From: an uncultured Succiniclasticum sp.
GTDB taxonomy: Bacteria > Bacillota > Negativicutes > Acidaminococcales > Acidaminococcaceae
Assembly: GCA_900544275.1 (NCBI GenBank)
Contig: UQUU01000005.1
Location: 124,001 to 188,000 of the forward strand
Length of the DNA stretch: 64,000 nucleotides
Reading direction: 5' to 3'
Each line of letters opens with the position of its first letter. The stretch's first letter is position 1. The translations under genes and the position numbers were made by a program. Positions 1-7,680 of the stretch are shown in pieces. Below the pieces are notes generated by a model, which did no database searches, was not told the origin of the DNA, and saw only the letters and a list, made by a program, of their open reading frames with translations.

Positions 1-722
1 AGATTTTCGTTGACCTTACTTTGTTCTTCTTCGATATAAAATTGGGAATAGTTCAGCTCATTGTTGAAAAAAGCGCTGACAAAGCTATACGGTCCGTTAC
101 CGGCTAATTCAATATTGTAGTAGTTCTGGCTGACGGCGTTTCGCCACTTGTCGTCTGTCAGATTTACCACCGCCACCGGCAGCAAAATCAGCAGGAGCAG
201 GTAGAGCAGGGCGAAGGATCGGCTTTTTGCTTCGAACTGCCGCGGCAGTTTACGGTTTTGCCACCAGGTAAGGACGCCGGCAGCTGCCCCGATGGCCGGC
301 AGGATCACATACATGTTAAAGGACTCCCGGATCGTGCCCAGCATTTCCTGAGTATAAACTAGATAATCCACTGCGATAAAATTGAAATTCGTATGGAACT
401 CCTGCCAGAACAGGAACAGGGCAACCATCGTAAAAACCATGGCAAAATTGGCGGCAAAAACCGAAAACAAAAGGAACCTCCGTCCCAATCTTTGATTTAA
501 CCACCGGGTGGGTAAAAGCAACAGCCACAGGGCTGTCGGCAGATAGAAAAAAATACCGGCGGCTATATCATAAAGAATACCTAAGGCAAAAGTGCCCAGC
601 AGATCCATCGGCAGCAGCGAAGTTTCGCGCCAGGAAGTAAAAAAGAGAATCAGACGCAGGAGGCTCTGCGCTCCGGCATAGCTTACTAACAGCAGCAGTA
701 AAAAACGTAAACGACGGTTCAT
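1..722 (-). CDS. LTA synthase-like membrane sulfatase, N-terminal part (runs off the window)
   Basis: Minus-strand frame open from an ATG at 722 to the window edge; about 240 residues are visible. It begins MNRRLRFLLLLLVSY and shows roughly five hydrophobic segments, then a linker with WQEFHTNFNFIAVDYL, and, just before the edge, IELAGNGPYSF and a NELNYSQFY segment. This matches the membrane part and the start of the extracellular domain of LtaS-type phosphoglycerol/phosphoethanolamine transferases (alkaline-phosphatase superfamily). The catalytic Thr and metal ligands would lie outside the window, so substrate cannot be judged; in a diderm it may modify LPS or glycans rather than make lipoteichoic acid. 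A GAAAGGA ribosome site lies about 8 bases upstream of the ATG. It is divergent from ftsH. Confidence 0.75.
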   Translation of the reverse strand, partial: MNRRLRFLLLLLVSYAGAQSLLRLILFFTSWRETSLLPMDLLGTFALGILYDIAAGIFFYLPTALWLLLLPTRWLNQRLGRRFLLFSVFAANFAMVFTMVALFLFWQEFHTNFNFIAVDYLVYTQEMLGTIRESFNMYVILPAIGAAAGVLTWWQNRKLPRQFEAKSRSFALLYLLLLILLPVAVVNLTDDKWRNAVSQNYYNIELAGNGPYSFVSAFFNNELNYSQFYIEEEQSKVNEN

Positions 723-850
723 GGTAAAAGTCCTTTCAAAAAATGTGCCTGTTTTGTGGCTGGGCCATAAGAAGCACAATTCTATATTTTAGTATCAATA
801 TATTAGTATATGAGATATAATAATATTATATGATTCGGGAGGTAACTTTT

Positions 851-880
851 AAAGACAAATTTAAAATTAAATTTGTCTTT
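851..880. repeat. Perfect 12-bp inverted repeat with 6-base loop
   Basis: Arms AAAGACAAATTT and AAATTTGTCTTT pair perfectly around AAAATT. The stem is AT-rich and is followed by mixed T-rich sequence rather than a clean U tract, so it could be a weak terminator or an operator. Confidence 0.6.
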
Positions 881-935
881 TGTCAAATTTTCTATCTGTA
901 TTTTAAATTTTAACAAAAGATTTTTTGTTATCGGG

Positions 936-1134
936 TACGATTGTCTTAATAGCAATCGTATAAAACGCCCACGGGCTTACAAGTATGCTTATATTACGGG
1001 CACGATTGCATCCGTTGAGGTTAGCTAACGATAGGACTATTAAACGGCGCTTAATAGTATCACACCTGTTGATAGTTATCATTTTGCCGGGGGATATTAC
1101 CCTGCAGTCAGAGACTCGCCGGGTGCTGCCGGCG
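936..1134. repeat. Cluster of short inverted repeats
   Basis: Seen directly: TACGATTG/CAATCGTA (936-943 with 953-960), the self-palindrome GTTAGCTAAC (1020-1029), ACTATTAA/TTAATAGT (1036-1043 with 1051-1058), GATA/TATC (1071-1080) and CGCCGG/CCGGCG (1117-1122 with 1129-1134). Each is a separate small hairpin or dyad with little spacing. No coding explanation was found. Confidence 0.5.
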
Positions 1135-1222
1135 GGACGCGAAATTGCCTTGCCCAATAAAGAATTTTATCCTTGAGCAGGACAATAAAACTTTGACTTT
1201 TTGATTTTTGCATTTATTTCAC

Positions 1223-1251
1223 TTGTCAGACCGGCTTTTTCAGGTTAGAAT
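1223..1251 (+). promoter_or_regulatory. Probable promoter of ftsH
   Basis: TTGTCA at 1223-1228 and TAGAAT at 1246-1251 are separated by 17 bases, a good housekeeping-sigma fit. It leaves a leader of about 155 bases before the ftsH start. Confidence 0.5.
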
Positions 1252-1411
1252 GAGGTAAATTATCAAAATTGCTTTGTTAAAGTGGATAAAAGAAAACGAG
1301 ACAACAATGTAAGAAATACTATAATTATGCCTGAAAAAGCGCAGGAAGAAGGCAGCCGGATGCAGTTTTGGCGGCCGAAAGCGCCGGGGCACAAACGTTG
1401 GGGGAGGAATT

Positions 1412-3505
1412 ATGAATAACGAAGATAAGGGGAAACGACCTCTTTATTTCTATTACATTCTGGCTTTGGTCGTGATCATGCTGTTGAATACTTATGTGTT
1501 CCCGGCCATGTTCAAACCGCAGGTTAACGAAATGCCGTACAGCAGCTTTTTGCAGATGGTGGATGAAGGCAAGTTCGCCAAGGTGGAGATCAGCGAAAAA
1601 AAGATCGCTGCTACAGCCAAGGACCCGGAAGACAAGCAGATCTATGTGACCGGGCGGGTGGTGGAAGATAACCAGCTGTTGTCCCGTCTGGAAAAGAGCA
1701 AAGTCACGTTTTCACAGGTCATTCCCAGAGAAAGCGGTCCGTTGGAAAGCTTCTTTTTTAATTGGATACTGCCGATCCTGTTCTTCTTTGCGCTGGGGCA
1801 GCTCTTTATGCGCTACATGGGTGGCAAAGGCATTGGCGGCATGGGGAATTTTGGCAAGAGCAATGCCAAGGTCTATATGCAGGCGCAGACAGGCGTTACC
1901 TTTGCGGATGTAGCCGGGCAGGACGAAGCGAAAGAATCCTTAGTGGAGCTGGTGGATTTTTTGCATAATCCCGGAAAATATAAAGAAATCGGGGCGACAA
2001 TGCCTAAGGGCGCTCTTTTGGTAGGACCGCCCGGTACAGGCAAAACGCTGCTGGCCAAAGCCATTGCAGGAGAGGCCAGAGTACCGTTTTTCAGTATTTC
2101 CGGTTCCGAATTTATTGAAATGTTTGTGGGCATGGGCGCGGCCCGTGTCCGTGACCTGTTCAACCAAGCCGAAAAAAAGGCGCCGTGTATTGTTTTTATT
2201 GATGAAATTGATGCCATTGGTAAAAAACGTGATAATGGGGCATTCGGCAGCAATGACGAACGGGAACAGACGCTGAATCAGCTGTTGTCCGAAATGGACG
2301 GTTTTGACGGCAGTAAAGGCGTAATTATTTTAGCGGCAACCAACCGGCCGGAATCGCTGGATAAGGCGCTTTTGCGGCCGGGTCGTTTTGACCGCAGGAT
2401 CCCGGTTGAATTGCCGGATCTGAATGGACGTTATGCCATTTTGAAGGTACATTCCAAAGATGTAAAGATGCGCAACGATGTGGATCTGAAAAAGATCGCC
2501 CGTTCGACTCCCGGTGCCAGCGGTGCGGAACTGGCCAATATCATCAATGAAGCGGCGCTTTGTGCAGTGCGTAATGGCCGCAGTCAGGTGGCCAGCGAAG
2601 ATCTGGAGCAGGCGGTGGACATCATTGTGGCAGGCTACCAGCGTAAAAATATGCTGATTTCCGAAGAGGAAAAGAAGAATATTGCCTACCATGAAATAGG
2701 ACATGCCATTGTGGCTGCTAGTCAGACCCATACCGCGCCGGTGGAGAAAATTACGATTATTCCTCATACAAATGGGGCTCTGGGGTACACCATGCAGGTG
2801 GATGAGCAGGAAAAAGTGAATTATACCCGGGATGAATTGTTTAATAAAATCGTCACCTTTACCGGCGGGCGCGCCGCGGAAGAAGTGGCCTTTAACCATA
2901 TGACAGCCGGCGCCTCCAACGATATCGAGCAGGCTACCCGGCTGGCCAGGGCCATGGTCACGCGCTTCGGCATGACGGAAGAATTTGATATGATGGGCAT
3001 GGAAACCATCCGCAATGCGTATCTGGGCGGCGATGCGTCTCTGACCTGCAGTGAAGCGACGTTGGCTAAAATTGACGCGAAGGTCGTGGAGATCATCAAA
3101 GAAGCGCATCAGAAAGCCCTGTCGATTTTGCGGGAGCGCCGGGAAGATATGGATCGCCTGGCTGCGTATCTGCTGGAAAAAGAAACCATTACCGGCGTGG
3201 AATTCATGGCAATCCTGAATAATGAAAACCCGGAAGAAGCTGTGCGTAAAGCGGCCATAGAAGCAGAAGCCCGCAATGCGGAACAGCGCCGTAAAGATGA
3301 AGAAAAAGAGGCCAGAGAAGCTGCGGCTTATGCGGCAAAGCAAGCCCATTGGACGTTAGGCGGCGCACCGGAACATGCCGGGCCTACCGTACGGGACGGC
3401 GCTGCGGAAAATACGGATGCTCCGCAAGGGGGAGCGGCAACGGGAGAGGGAGAAGAGACAACTGCAAAAGATAATGCAGGGGAGCCCTCTTCCATTGAAA
3501 AGTAG
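1412..3505 (+). CDS. ftsH: ATP-dependent zinc metalloprotease FtsH
   Basis: Membrane-anchored AAA+ protease that extracts and degrades damaged membrane proteins and short-lived regulators. 697 residues. In order: an N-terminal membrane segment (about 12-30), a periplasmic/extracytoplasmic domain, a second membrane segment (about 115-133), an AAA+ module with Walker A GPPGTGKT and Walker B IVFIDEID, the second region of homology with RPGRFDR, and the M41 protease domain with zinc motif HEIGH (usual form HEAGH) and the third ligand in SNDIEQAT. The last ~70 residues are a charged, low-complexity tail ending in PSSIEK. The start follows GGGGGAGG. It ends at a strong terminator shared with the convergent yitT. 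Identification is secure. Confidence 0.97.
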   Translation: MNNEDKGKRPLYFYYILALVVIMLLNTYVFPAMFKPQVNEMPYSSFLQMVDEGKFAKVEISEKKIAATAKDPEDKQIYVTGRVVEDNQLLSRLEKSKVTFSQVIPRESGPLESFFFNWILPILFFFALGQLFMRYMGGKGIGGMGNFGKSNAKVYMQAQTGVTFADVAGQDEAKESLVELVDFLHNPGKYKEIGATMPKGALLVGPPGTGKTLLAKAIAGEARVPFFSISGSEFIEMFVGMGAARVRDLFNQAEKKAPCIVFIDEIDAIGKKRDNGAFGSNDEREQTLNQLLSEMDGFDGSKGVIILAATNRPESLDKALLRPGRFDRRIPVELPDLNGRYAILKVHSKDVKMRNDVDLKKIARSTPGASGAELANIINEAALCAVRNGRSQVASEDLEQAVDIIVAGYQRKNMLISEEEKKNIAYHEIGHAIVAASQTHTAPVEKITIIPHTNGALGYTMQVDEQEKVNYTRDELFNKIVTFTGGRAAEEVAFNHMTAGASNDIEQATRLARAMVTRFGMTEEFDMMGMETIRNAYLGGDASLTCSEATLAKIDAKVVEIIKEAHQKALSILRERREDMDRLAAYLLEKETITGVEFMAILNNENPEEAVRKAAIEAEARNAEQRRKDEEKEAREAAAYAAKQAHWTLGGAPEHAGPTVRDGAAENTDAPQGGAATGEGEETTAKDNAGEPSSIEK

Positions 3506-3544
3506 TAGATAGTGATGGCAGAGAATAATTAAAAAGCAAATAAT

Positions 3545-3591
3545 AAAATTAGTCAACTATGATTTAGTAAATCGTAGTTGACTAATTTTTT
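3545..3591. terminator. Bidirectional terminator between ftsH and yitT
   Basis: A 21-bp stem (3545-3565 with 3569-3589, one G-U pair on the plus strand) closes a 3-base loop. It has an A run on one side and a T run on the other, so it can end transcription of both convergent genes. Confidence 0.9.
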
Positions 3592-3664
3592 GTTCTATAA
3601 TAAATGTTGGGGTGAGACTATAGTCGCCTCACATTTGACTTTTTGGAATCAGGGGTACTCTGAG

Positions 3665-4591
3665 TTACTTCTTCACCGTATTTCTTCTGTTGGCTGCTTC
3701 GGTGACCTCGCTCCAGCCGGTACGCAGTTCTTCCGGCCGTTTTACGGAGTGATCGGTATTTTGGGTAAAGCCCCGCCCGAATACGTCATTGGCGTCCTGG
3801 ACGATCATAAAGGCGAAAGGATCCACTTCCTTTACAATTTCTTTGATCTTTGCCAGTTGTGTCAGCTTCACCACACAGAAAATAAGTTTTCGTTTTTGGT
3901 GAGTGTAGGCTCCTTCACCGTCGACATAGGTTACACCGCGGCCGACCAGTTGGATAATGGCTTCTCCGATTTCTTCGTTGTGCTCGCTGACGATCAGAAC
4001 ACTTTTTTTAAAGTCAAAGCCTGCAGTAAATGCGTTAGAAACTTTAAATACGACAAAGTAGGCTGTCATGGTATAAAGTGCAGGCTCCAGCCCGAAAAGC
4101 AAGGCGCCGGCACCAAGCAAGACCACGTTAATGAGAAAGCCGGTAGCGCTGATGCTGATGCTGTAAAATTTTTGCACGATGGCGCCGATGATGTCGGTAC
4201 CGCCGGTGCTGCCACCCACCCGATACAAAATTCCCAGCCCGACACCGTTAAGAGCGCCGCCTGCGATACAGCTCAGCAGCGCATTCTGGACCAACATCAT
4301 TTCATGCAGCGGCGCAAAAAAATGTAAAAAAACAGAAAATATAGCAGTGCCGTAGATGCCGCTGATAAAGTAGTGGCGGCTCATGAGGCGATAGGCCAGG
4401 AAAAACAAAGGGATATTAAAAAGAAAATTAGTTACACTGATCTGCCAGCCAAACAGGTAGTATAAAATCATGCCTACCCCCGTTATGCCACCGCTCAGTA
4501 AATGATGGGGCAGGAAAAACGCATTCAATGCAATGCCGGAAATACAGGCTCCTAAAGTAATGGTAAGATACCGGCGCAGTTGTGTATTCAC
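3665..4591 (-). CDS. yitT: YitT family membrane protein (DUF161/DUF2179)
   Basis: 308 residues with a GTG start at 4591 and AAAGGAG about 7 bases upstream. The N-terminal two thirds contain five to six membrane segments with the Gly-rich turns typical of the family (LLSGGITGVGM, GGSTGGTDIIG). The C-terminal ~85 residues are a soluble DUF2179 domain containing RGVTYVDGEGAY and FMIVQDANDVFGRGF. Members are found throughout Firmicutes; the transported substrate or role is not established. It stands alone on the minus strand, converging on ftsH, with a long leader that may be structured. Confidence 0.9.
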   Translation of the reverse strand: MNTQLRRYLTITLGACISGIALNAFFLPHHLLSGGITGVGMILYYLFGWQISVTNFLFNIPLFFLAYRLMSRHYFISGIYGTAIFSVFLHFFAPLHEMMLVQNALLSCIAGGALNGVGLGILYRVGGSTGGTDIIGAIVQKFYSISISATGFLINVVLLGAGALLFGLEPALYTMTAYFVVFKVSNAFTAGFDFKKSVLIVSEHNEEIGEAIIQLVGRGVTYVDGEGAYTHQKRKLIFCVVKLTQLAKIKEIVKEVDPFAFMIVQDANDVFGRGFTQNTDHSVKRPEELRTGWSEVTEAANRRNTVKK

Positions 4592-4599
4592 AAAAAACT

Positions 4600-4790
4600 C
4601 CTTTATTTTCTGAAAAGAAAGAGGCAGGGTAAGAGCGGTGTTCAGTCGTCCTCGTCACAGGTTTCCCGGCTATCACTAACAAAGTCGGAATGCAGCGCAG
4701 GAGGCGCCTTCGGCTAACTTTCTTTGCCTGATTGCTCTTATTATGGTTTGCTCCTTTGAAGATCGTGAGACAAGAGTATTCTCCTTACAA
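4600..4790 (-). promoter_or_regulatory. Structured yitT leader, possible riboswitch (class uncertain)
   Basis: Read on the minus strand, the leader contains TAAGAGC (about 4740-4734) that can pair with GCTCTTA (about 4635-4629). An overlapping segment AGGCA..AAGAAAG could instead pair with TGCCT and CTTTCTT nearer the start codon. Two exclusive pairings are what a switch needs. The segment AGCCGGGAAACCTG resembles the 3' core of cobalamin riboswitches, but the usual GGTG..AATCC box is not recognisable. Covariance-model search would decide. Confidence 0.25.
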
Positions 4791-5081
4791 ATATATCCTA
4801 GCATACCATGAATTGGTAAAAAAGCAATGTGCACTTTTAACTTGCGTAATGTTGGCAGAAAAGTTTTTTCTTTTTCCCTGTTTTGTCGGTAAACTACGAG
4901 GCGTATGTTATGGTTGGGAACAGGTACTGCAGGTAAATCATTTACAAGCTGACCATTCTATATGAAGAACCGACCATTTGTGCCGGAGATTTTCTTGCCC
5001 CGGCAGGAGAGACAAGAGGTTATTCAAAAAAACAGCTGTTTATGGTAAAATAAAACAGAGAATTTGTATACAATATACTTT

Positions 5082-5157
5082 TTAATATTTATGATGTAAA
5101 TTGATATTTACGCTGTCAGTTGATAGTTATGATGTCGATTGATGTGTACGCTGCCGG
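5082..5157. repeat. Four tandem degenerate 19-bp repeats upstream of ispE
   Basis: Units begin at 5082, 5101, 5120 and 5139 and follow TTRATATTTAYGMTGT with variable last bases. The period is exactly 19 bp throughout. They lie about 95 bases before the ispE start. Confidence 0.7.
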
Positions 5158-5251
5158 AAAAATCAGAGGAAGCGGCCATTACATTTGTTTTGTAAACGGA
5201 ACGTTTGCTAAAGTAATAGGACAAGGATACAACAGTGTTGCGAGAAGAACG

Positions 5252-6124
5252 ATGAAAATTATAGAAACAGCATACGGAAAAATTAATTTGGGACTGGATG
5301 TGCTGGGGCTCCGGCCGGATCGTTACCACGAGGTGGCTATGGTCATGCAAAGTATCGGTTTGGCGGATATGGTGACGATTACCGGCGCGCCGGAGTTGAC
5401 TGTGACGACCGATTGCCCCGGCTTGGCGGGCGGCCTTTCCAATCTGGCCTATAAGGCGGCTGTATTGATGGGAAAAGTGGCCCAGCGACCGCCGCGGGTG
5501 CATATTCATATTGAAAAACGTATTTTTCTGGCGGCCGGTTTAGCCGGAGGCAGCACCGATGCGGCGGCTGTCCTGCGGGGCCTGAACCGCTATTGGAATT
5601 TACAGCTGCCGGCGGATCGTCTGGAGCGTTTGGGGGCGGAACTGGGTTCCGATGTGCCTTTTTGTATAGAAGGGGGCACCGCCCTGGCATTGGGACGGGG
5701 CGAAAAGATAGTGCCTCTGCCGGATCTGCCGGAATGGACACTGGTGTTGGTGAAGCCTTCTTTCGAAATTTCTACGCCCTGGGCTTACCGGGAGTTCGAC
5801 CGTCAGAAAAACGTGCAGCATCCGGATATTGACGGCATGTGCGCAGCAATCAGGGCCGGAGATGCCGAAGGCGTATTGCAGCGTCTGGGTAATATATTGG
5901 AACCGGTTACGGCCGGTGCGCATCCGGAAATTAATGAGATTAGAAAGATTATGCAGGAAAACGGAGCCGGGGCCGTGCAGATGAGCGGCAGCGGTCCTAC
6001 GGTTTTCGGCGTATTGGAAGACCCTGCCGCAGGGGATACGATTGCGGCTATGGCGCGGGCCCGTTCCTGGGAAGCGGCCGTTACGGAAACGAGGGGGAGG
6101 GTTCGATTATGGCAGGACATTTGA
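5252..6124 (+). CDS. ispE: 4-diphosphocytidyl-2-C-methyl-D-erythritol kinase
   Basis: Phosphorylates CDP-methylerythritol in the MEP pathway, feeding isopentenyl diphosphate to undecaprenyl carrier and quinone synthesis. 290 residues from the ATG at 5252, the usual family length, beginning MKIIETAYGKINLGLDVLG. The GHMP-kinase ATP loop is LAAGLAGGSTDAA and the C-terminal glycine motif is MSGSGPTVFGV. The open frame extends upstream to 5120, but that part lies inside the 19-bp repeats and does not match the family, so I chose 5252. Its end overlaps the GntR-type gene by 16 bases, implying coupling. Position ahead of glmU-prs is conserved in Firmicutes. Confidence 0.95.
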   Translation: MKIIETAYGKINLGLDVLGLRPDRYHEVAMVMQSIGLADMVTITGAPELTVTTDCPGLAGGLSNLAYKAAVLMGKVAQRPPRVHIHIEKRIFLAAGLAGGSTDAAAVLRGLNRYWNLQLPADRLERLGAELGSDVPFCIEGGTALALGRGEKIVPLPDLPEWTLVLVKPSFEISTPWAYREFDRQKNVQHPDIDGMCAAIRAGDAEGVLQRLGNILEPVTAGAHPEINEIRKIMQENGAGAVQMSGSGPTVFGVLEDPAAGDTIAAMARARSWEAAVTETRGRVRLWQDI

Positions 6125-6843
6125 GCCAGATTCGTCTGGACAGTTACAAACCGTTGCGTGAACTGGTTTGTGAACATATACGCGAAGCGATCATTAACGG
6201 GGTCTTTGCGCCGGGTGAACGGCTGATGGAGATCCAAATGGCGGATGAGATGGGCGTCAGCCGTACGCCTGTGCGGGAAGCGATCCGTAAGCTGGAGATG
6301 GAAGGCTTTGTGGTGATGATCCCCCGTCGGGGAACCTATGTATCCAATATGTCTATTAAGGATATTAACGATGTGTATGAGATTCGCACCAGTCTGGATA
6401 TTCTGGCGGCAGGCCTGGCGGCGGAACGGATCAATGACGATGAGCTGGAAGAACTGCAGCGCCTTCTGGTTCAGGTAGGACACGCCATCGACTCCGGCGA
6501 TATGGAGAAGGTATTGGAAGCGGATATCGCCTTTCATGATGTGTTGTATAAAGCCAGTCGTAACGAAAGACTGCGCAATATTATCAACAATTTAAGGGAA
6601 CAGATCACCGTGATCCGCGGTGTTTCTATGAGTTACCCCGGGCGTTTGAAAGATACCCAGGAAGAGCATCGCTTATTAGTGGAAAGCATTGCTGCCCGGG
6701 ATGTGGAAAAAAGCCAGGAAGCGGCGCGCATCCATTTGGAAAATGCCGAAAAAACCTTAATGGAAGCCATGGCCGGGCAAAAGAACCGAGACAAGACGAA
6801 GAAGGTGACGCAGACCCCAGCACCGGACGAGGCAGGGCAATGA
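6109..6843 (+). CDS. GntR/FadR-family transcriptional regulator
   Basis: 244 residues. The N-terminal winged helix (about 10-75) contains GVFAPGERL, then GVSRTPVREAIRKLEMEGF, a textbook GntR helix-turn-helix. Residues 80-215 form an FCD ligand domain; the metal-ligand set is visible as D..FHD, EEH and RIH. The last ~20 residues are a polar tail. It overlaps ispE and is followed 16 bases later by a nucleotidyltransferase gene, so all three are likely cotranscribed. It occupies the slot held by purR in Bacillus but is unrelated to PurR. The ligand is probably a small organic acid, judging only from the family. Confidence 0.88.
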   Translation: MAGHLSQIRLDSYKPLRELVCEHIREAIINGVFAPGERLMEIQMADEMGVSRTPVREAIRKLEMEGFVVMIPRRGTYVSNMSIKDINDVYEIRTSLDILAAGLAAERINDDELEELQRLLVQVGHAIDSGDMEKVLEADIAFHDVLYKASRNERLRNIINNLREQITVIRGVSMSYPGRLKDTQEEHRLLVESIAARDVEKSQEAARIHLENAEKTLMEAMAGQKNRDKTKKVTQTPAPDEAGQ

Positions 6844-6859
6844 AGGACTGTGACGACGT

Positions 6860-7645
6860 ATGACGGAAACGAAGCGGAAATATGATCTGGTGCTCCTGGC
6901 CGGTGGCGGCGCGACAGTCACTACAGCGGAGGAAGGTCCTCAAATACGGGCGCTGGCAAAATTAAAAGGCCGGCGTCTTTTAGATTATATTCTGGCTGCG
7001 GTTCGGGACAGCCGACGAATCGGGCTGGTGGCGCTGGTGACAGGCAGTCGGGAACTGCCGGCGTTTGAAAAATTGCAGTTGCCAGAGGTACTGCTTTGCA
7101 GCTGCGACGGAAGTATGGCGGAAGCGGCGTATACGGCGATACAACGGTTACAGGCGCAGCCGGGGCATGAAGCGATAACCAAAGTCGTTACGGTTTGCGA
7201 TGATCTGCCTTTTTTGTCCGGGGAGGCGCTGGATGATTTTATCGGCCGGGCAGAGAAGCTGGAAGCTGACGGAGCCTATGCGATTGTAACCAAAGAGGCT
7301 TGCGGCAGGGATTTCCCCACTTTGCACCGTACGTTCTTTCATTTAAAAGAAGGGGATTTTACCGGGGGAAATGTTTCGCTGGTTTCTGTGAATCTGTTTC
7401 CCGATTGCATTGAAAAAATGCGTCGGGTATACGAATTGCGGAAGAACCCCTTGCAGCTGGCCAATTGGCTTGGCTTTCGCTTTTTAGTCAGATTGGTTCT
7501 GCGGCGTTTGCGTTTGCAGGATGTGGAGGAAAGAGTTTCTTTTCTGTTTGGTTATCGGGGACGCGCGGTGGTGACAGACTATGCGTCCATTGGTACCGAT
7601 TTGGATAAGCCGGAAGATTGGGCGGAAGCGGAAAAATATTTGTAA
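6860..7645 (+). CDS. MobA-like nucleotidyltransferase family protein
   Basis: 261 residues of the NTP_transferase (GT-A-like) fold. The nucleotide loop near the N terminus is LVLLAGGGA. A metal-binding region VCDDLPFL follows near residue 117, and the C-terminal region has DKPEDW, as in MobA/GlmU-type enzymes where an Asp near this point binds metal. The basic signature GxGxRM of GlmU and the MobA GGxSxRMG are both missing, so the substrate is unclear. It lies directly before glmU, suggesting an activated sugar or cofactor nucleotide. Start follows a weak GAAG-type site with GACGACGT upstream. Confidence 0.7.
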   Translation: MTETKRKYDLVLLAGGGATVTTAEEGPQIRALAKLKGRRLLDYILAAVRDSRRIGLVALVTGSRELPAFEKLQLPEVLLCSCDGSMAEAAYTAIQRLQAQPGHEAITKVVTVCDDLPFLSGEALDDFIGRAEKLEADGAYAIVTKEACGRDFPTLHRTFFHLKEGDFTGGNVSLVSVNLFPDCIEKMRRVYELRKNPLQLANWLGFRFLVRLVLRRLRLQDVEERVSFLFGYRGRAVVTDYASIGTDLDKPEDWAEAEKYL

Positions 7646-7680
7646 TGTATAGAAAACAGATATAGGAAAGGGAGAGGTCA

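Larger units (their letters stand above)
723..1411. other. Non-coding, palindrome-rich gap between divergent genes
   Basis: A 689-base gap between the divergent LtaS-like gene and ftsH. The half near the LtaS-like gene is very AT-rich. From 851 to about 1134 it contains a run of separate short inverted repeats, described individually, and a GGG(T/C)ACGATTG motif twice (933-943 and 998-1008). Two overlapping short open frames on opposite strands (903-1157 minus, 985-1176 plus) lie here; both are built over the inverted repeats, lack ribosome sites and have no recognisable domains, so I treat the gap as non-coding. The last part carries the probable ftsH promoter. Function of the repeats is unknown. 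Confidence 0.6.
4592..5251. other. Long intergenic region between yitT and ispE
   Basis: 660 bases with no convincing gene. The part next to yitT can fold as a leader on the minus strand. The middle is T-rich and unremarkable apart from the dyad AAACAGCTGTTT (5030-5041). The part next to ispE holds four 19-bp tandem repeats and the short dyad AAACG-GAA-CGTTT near 5195-5207. A 77-codon plus-strand frame at 4732-4965 has no ribosome site and an atypical composition. Confidence 0.6.

Noticed and set aside
1020..1080. Integron attC-like sites in the palindromic region
   Set aside because: GTTAGCTAAC recalls the core but there is no integrase gene, cassette array or regular attC layout.
903..1176. 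Two overlapping small frames on opposite strands
   Set aside because: Both run over the inverted repeats and lack ribosome sites and recognisable features.
2330..3349. 339-codon open frame on the minus strand
   Set aside because: Lies entirely inside ftsH, which has all family motifs; the frame has no ribosome site or domain.
3578..4327. 249-codon plus-strand frame
   Set aside because: Antisense to yitT, whose membrane segments and DUF2179 domain are clear, and it starts inside the terminator stem.
4700..4790. Glycine riboswitch on the minus strand
   Set aside because: AAGGAGCAAACC and CAGGCAAAG resemble parts of the glycine aptamer, but the GGAGAG box and closing stems do not fit.
4732..4965. 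77-codon plus-strand frame
   Set aside because: No ribosome site, atypical composition and overlap with the yitT leader.
5120..5251. Longer N terminus for IspE
   Set aside because: It would be translated from the tandem repeats and has no similarity to the family; ATG 5252 matches IspE start.
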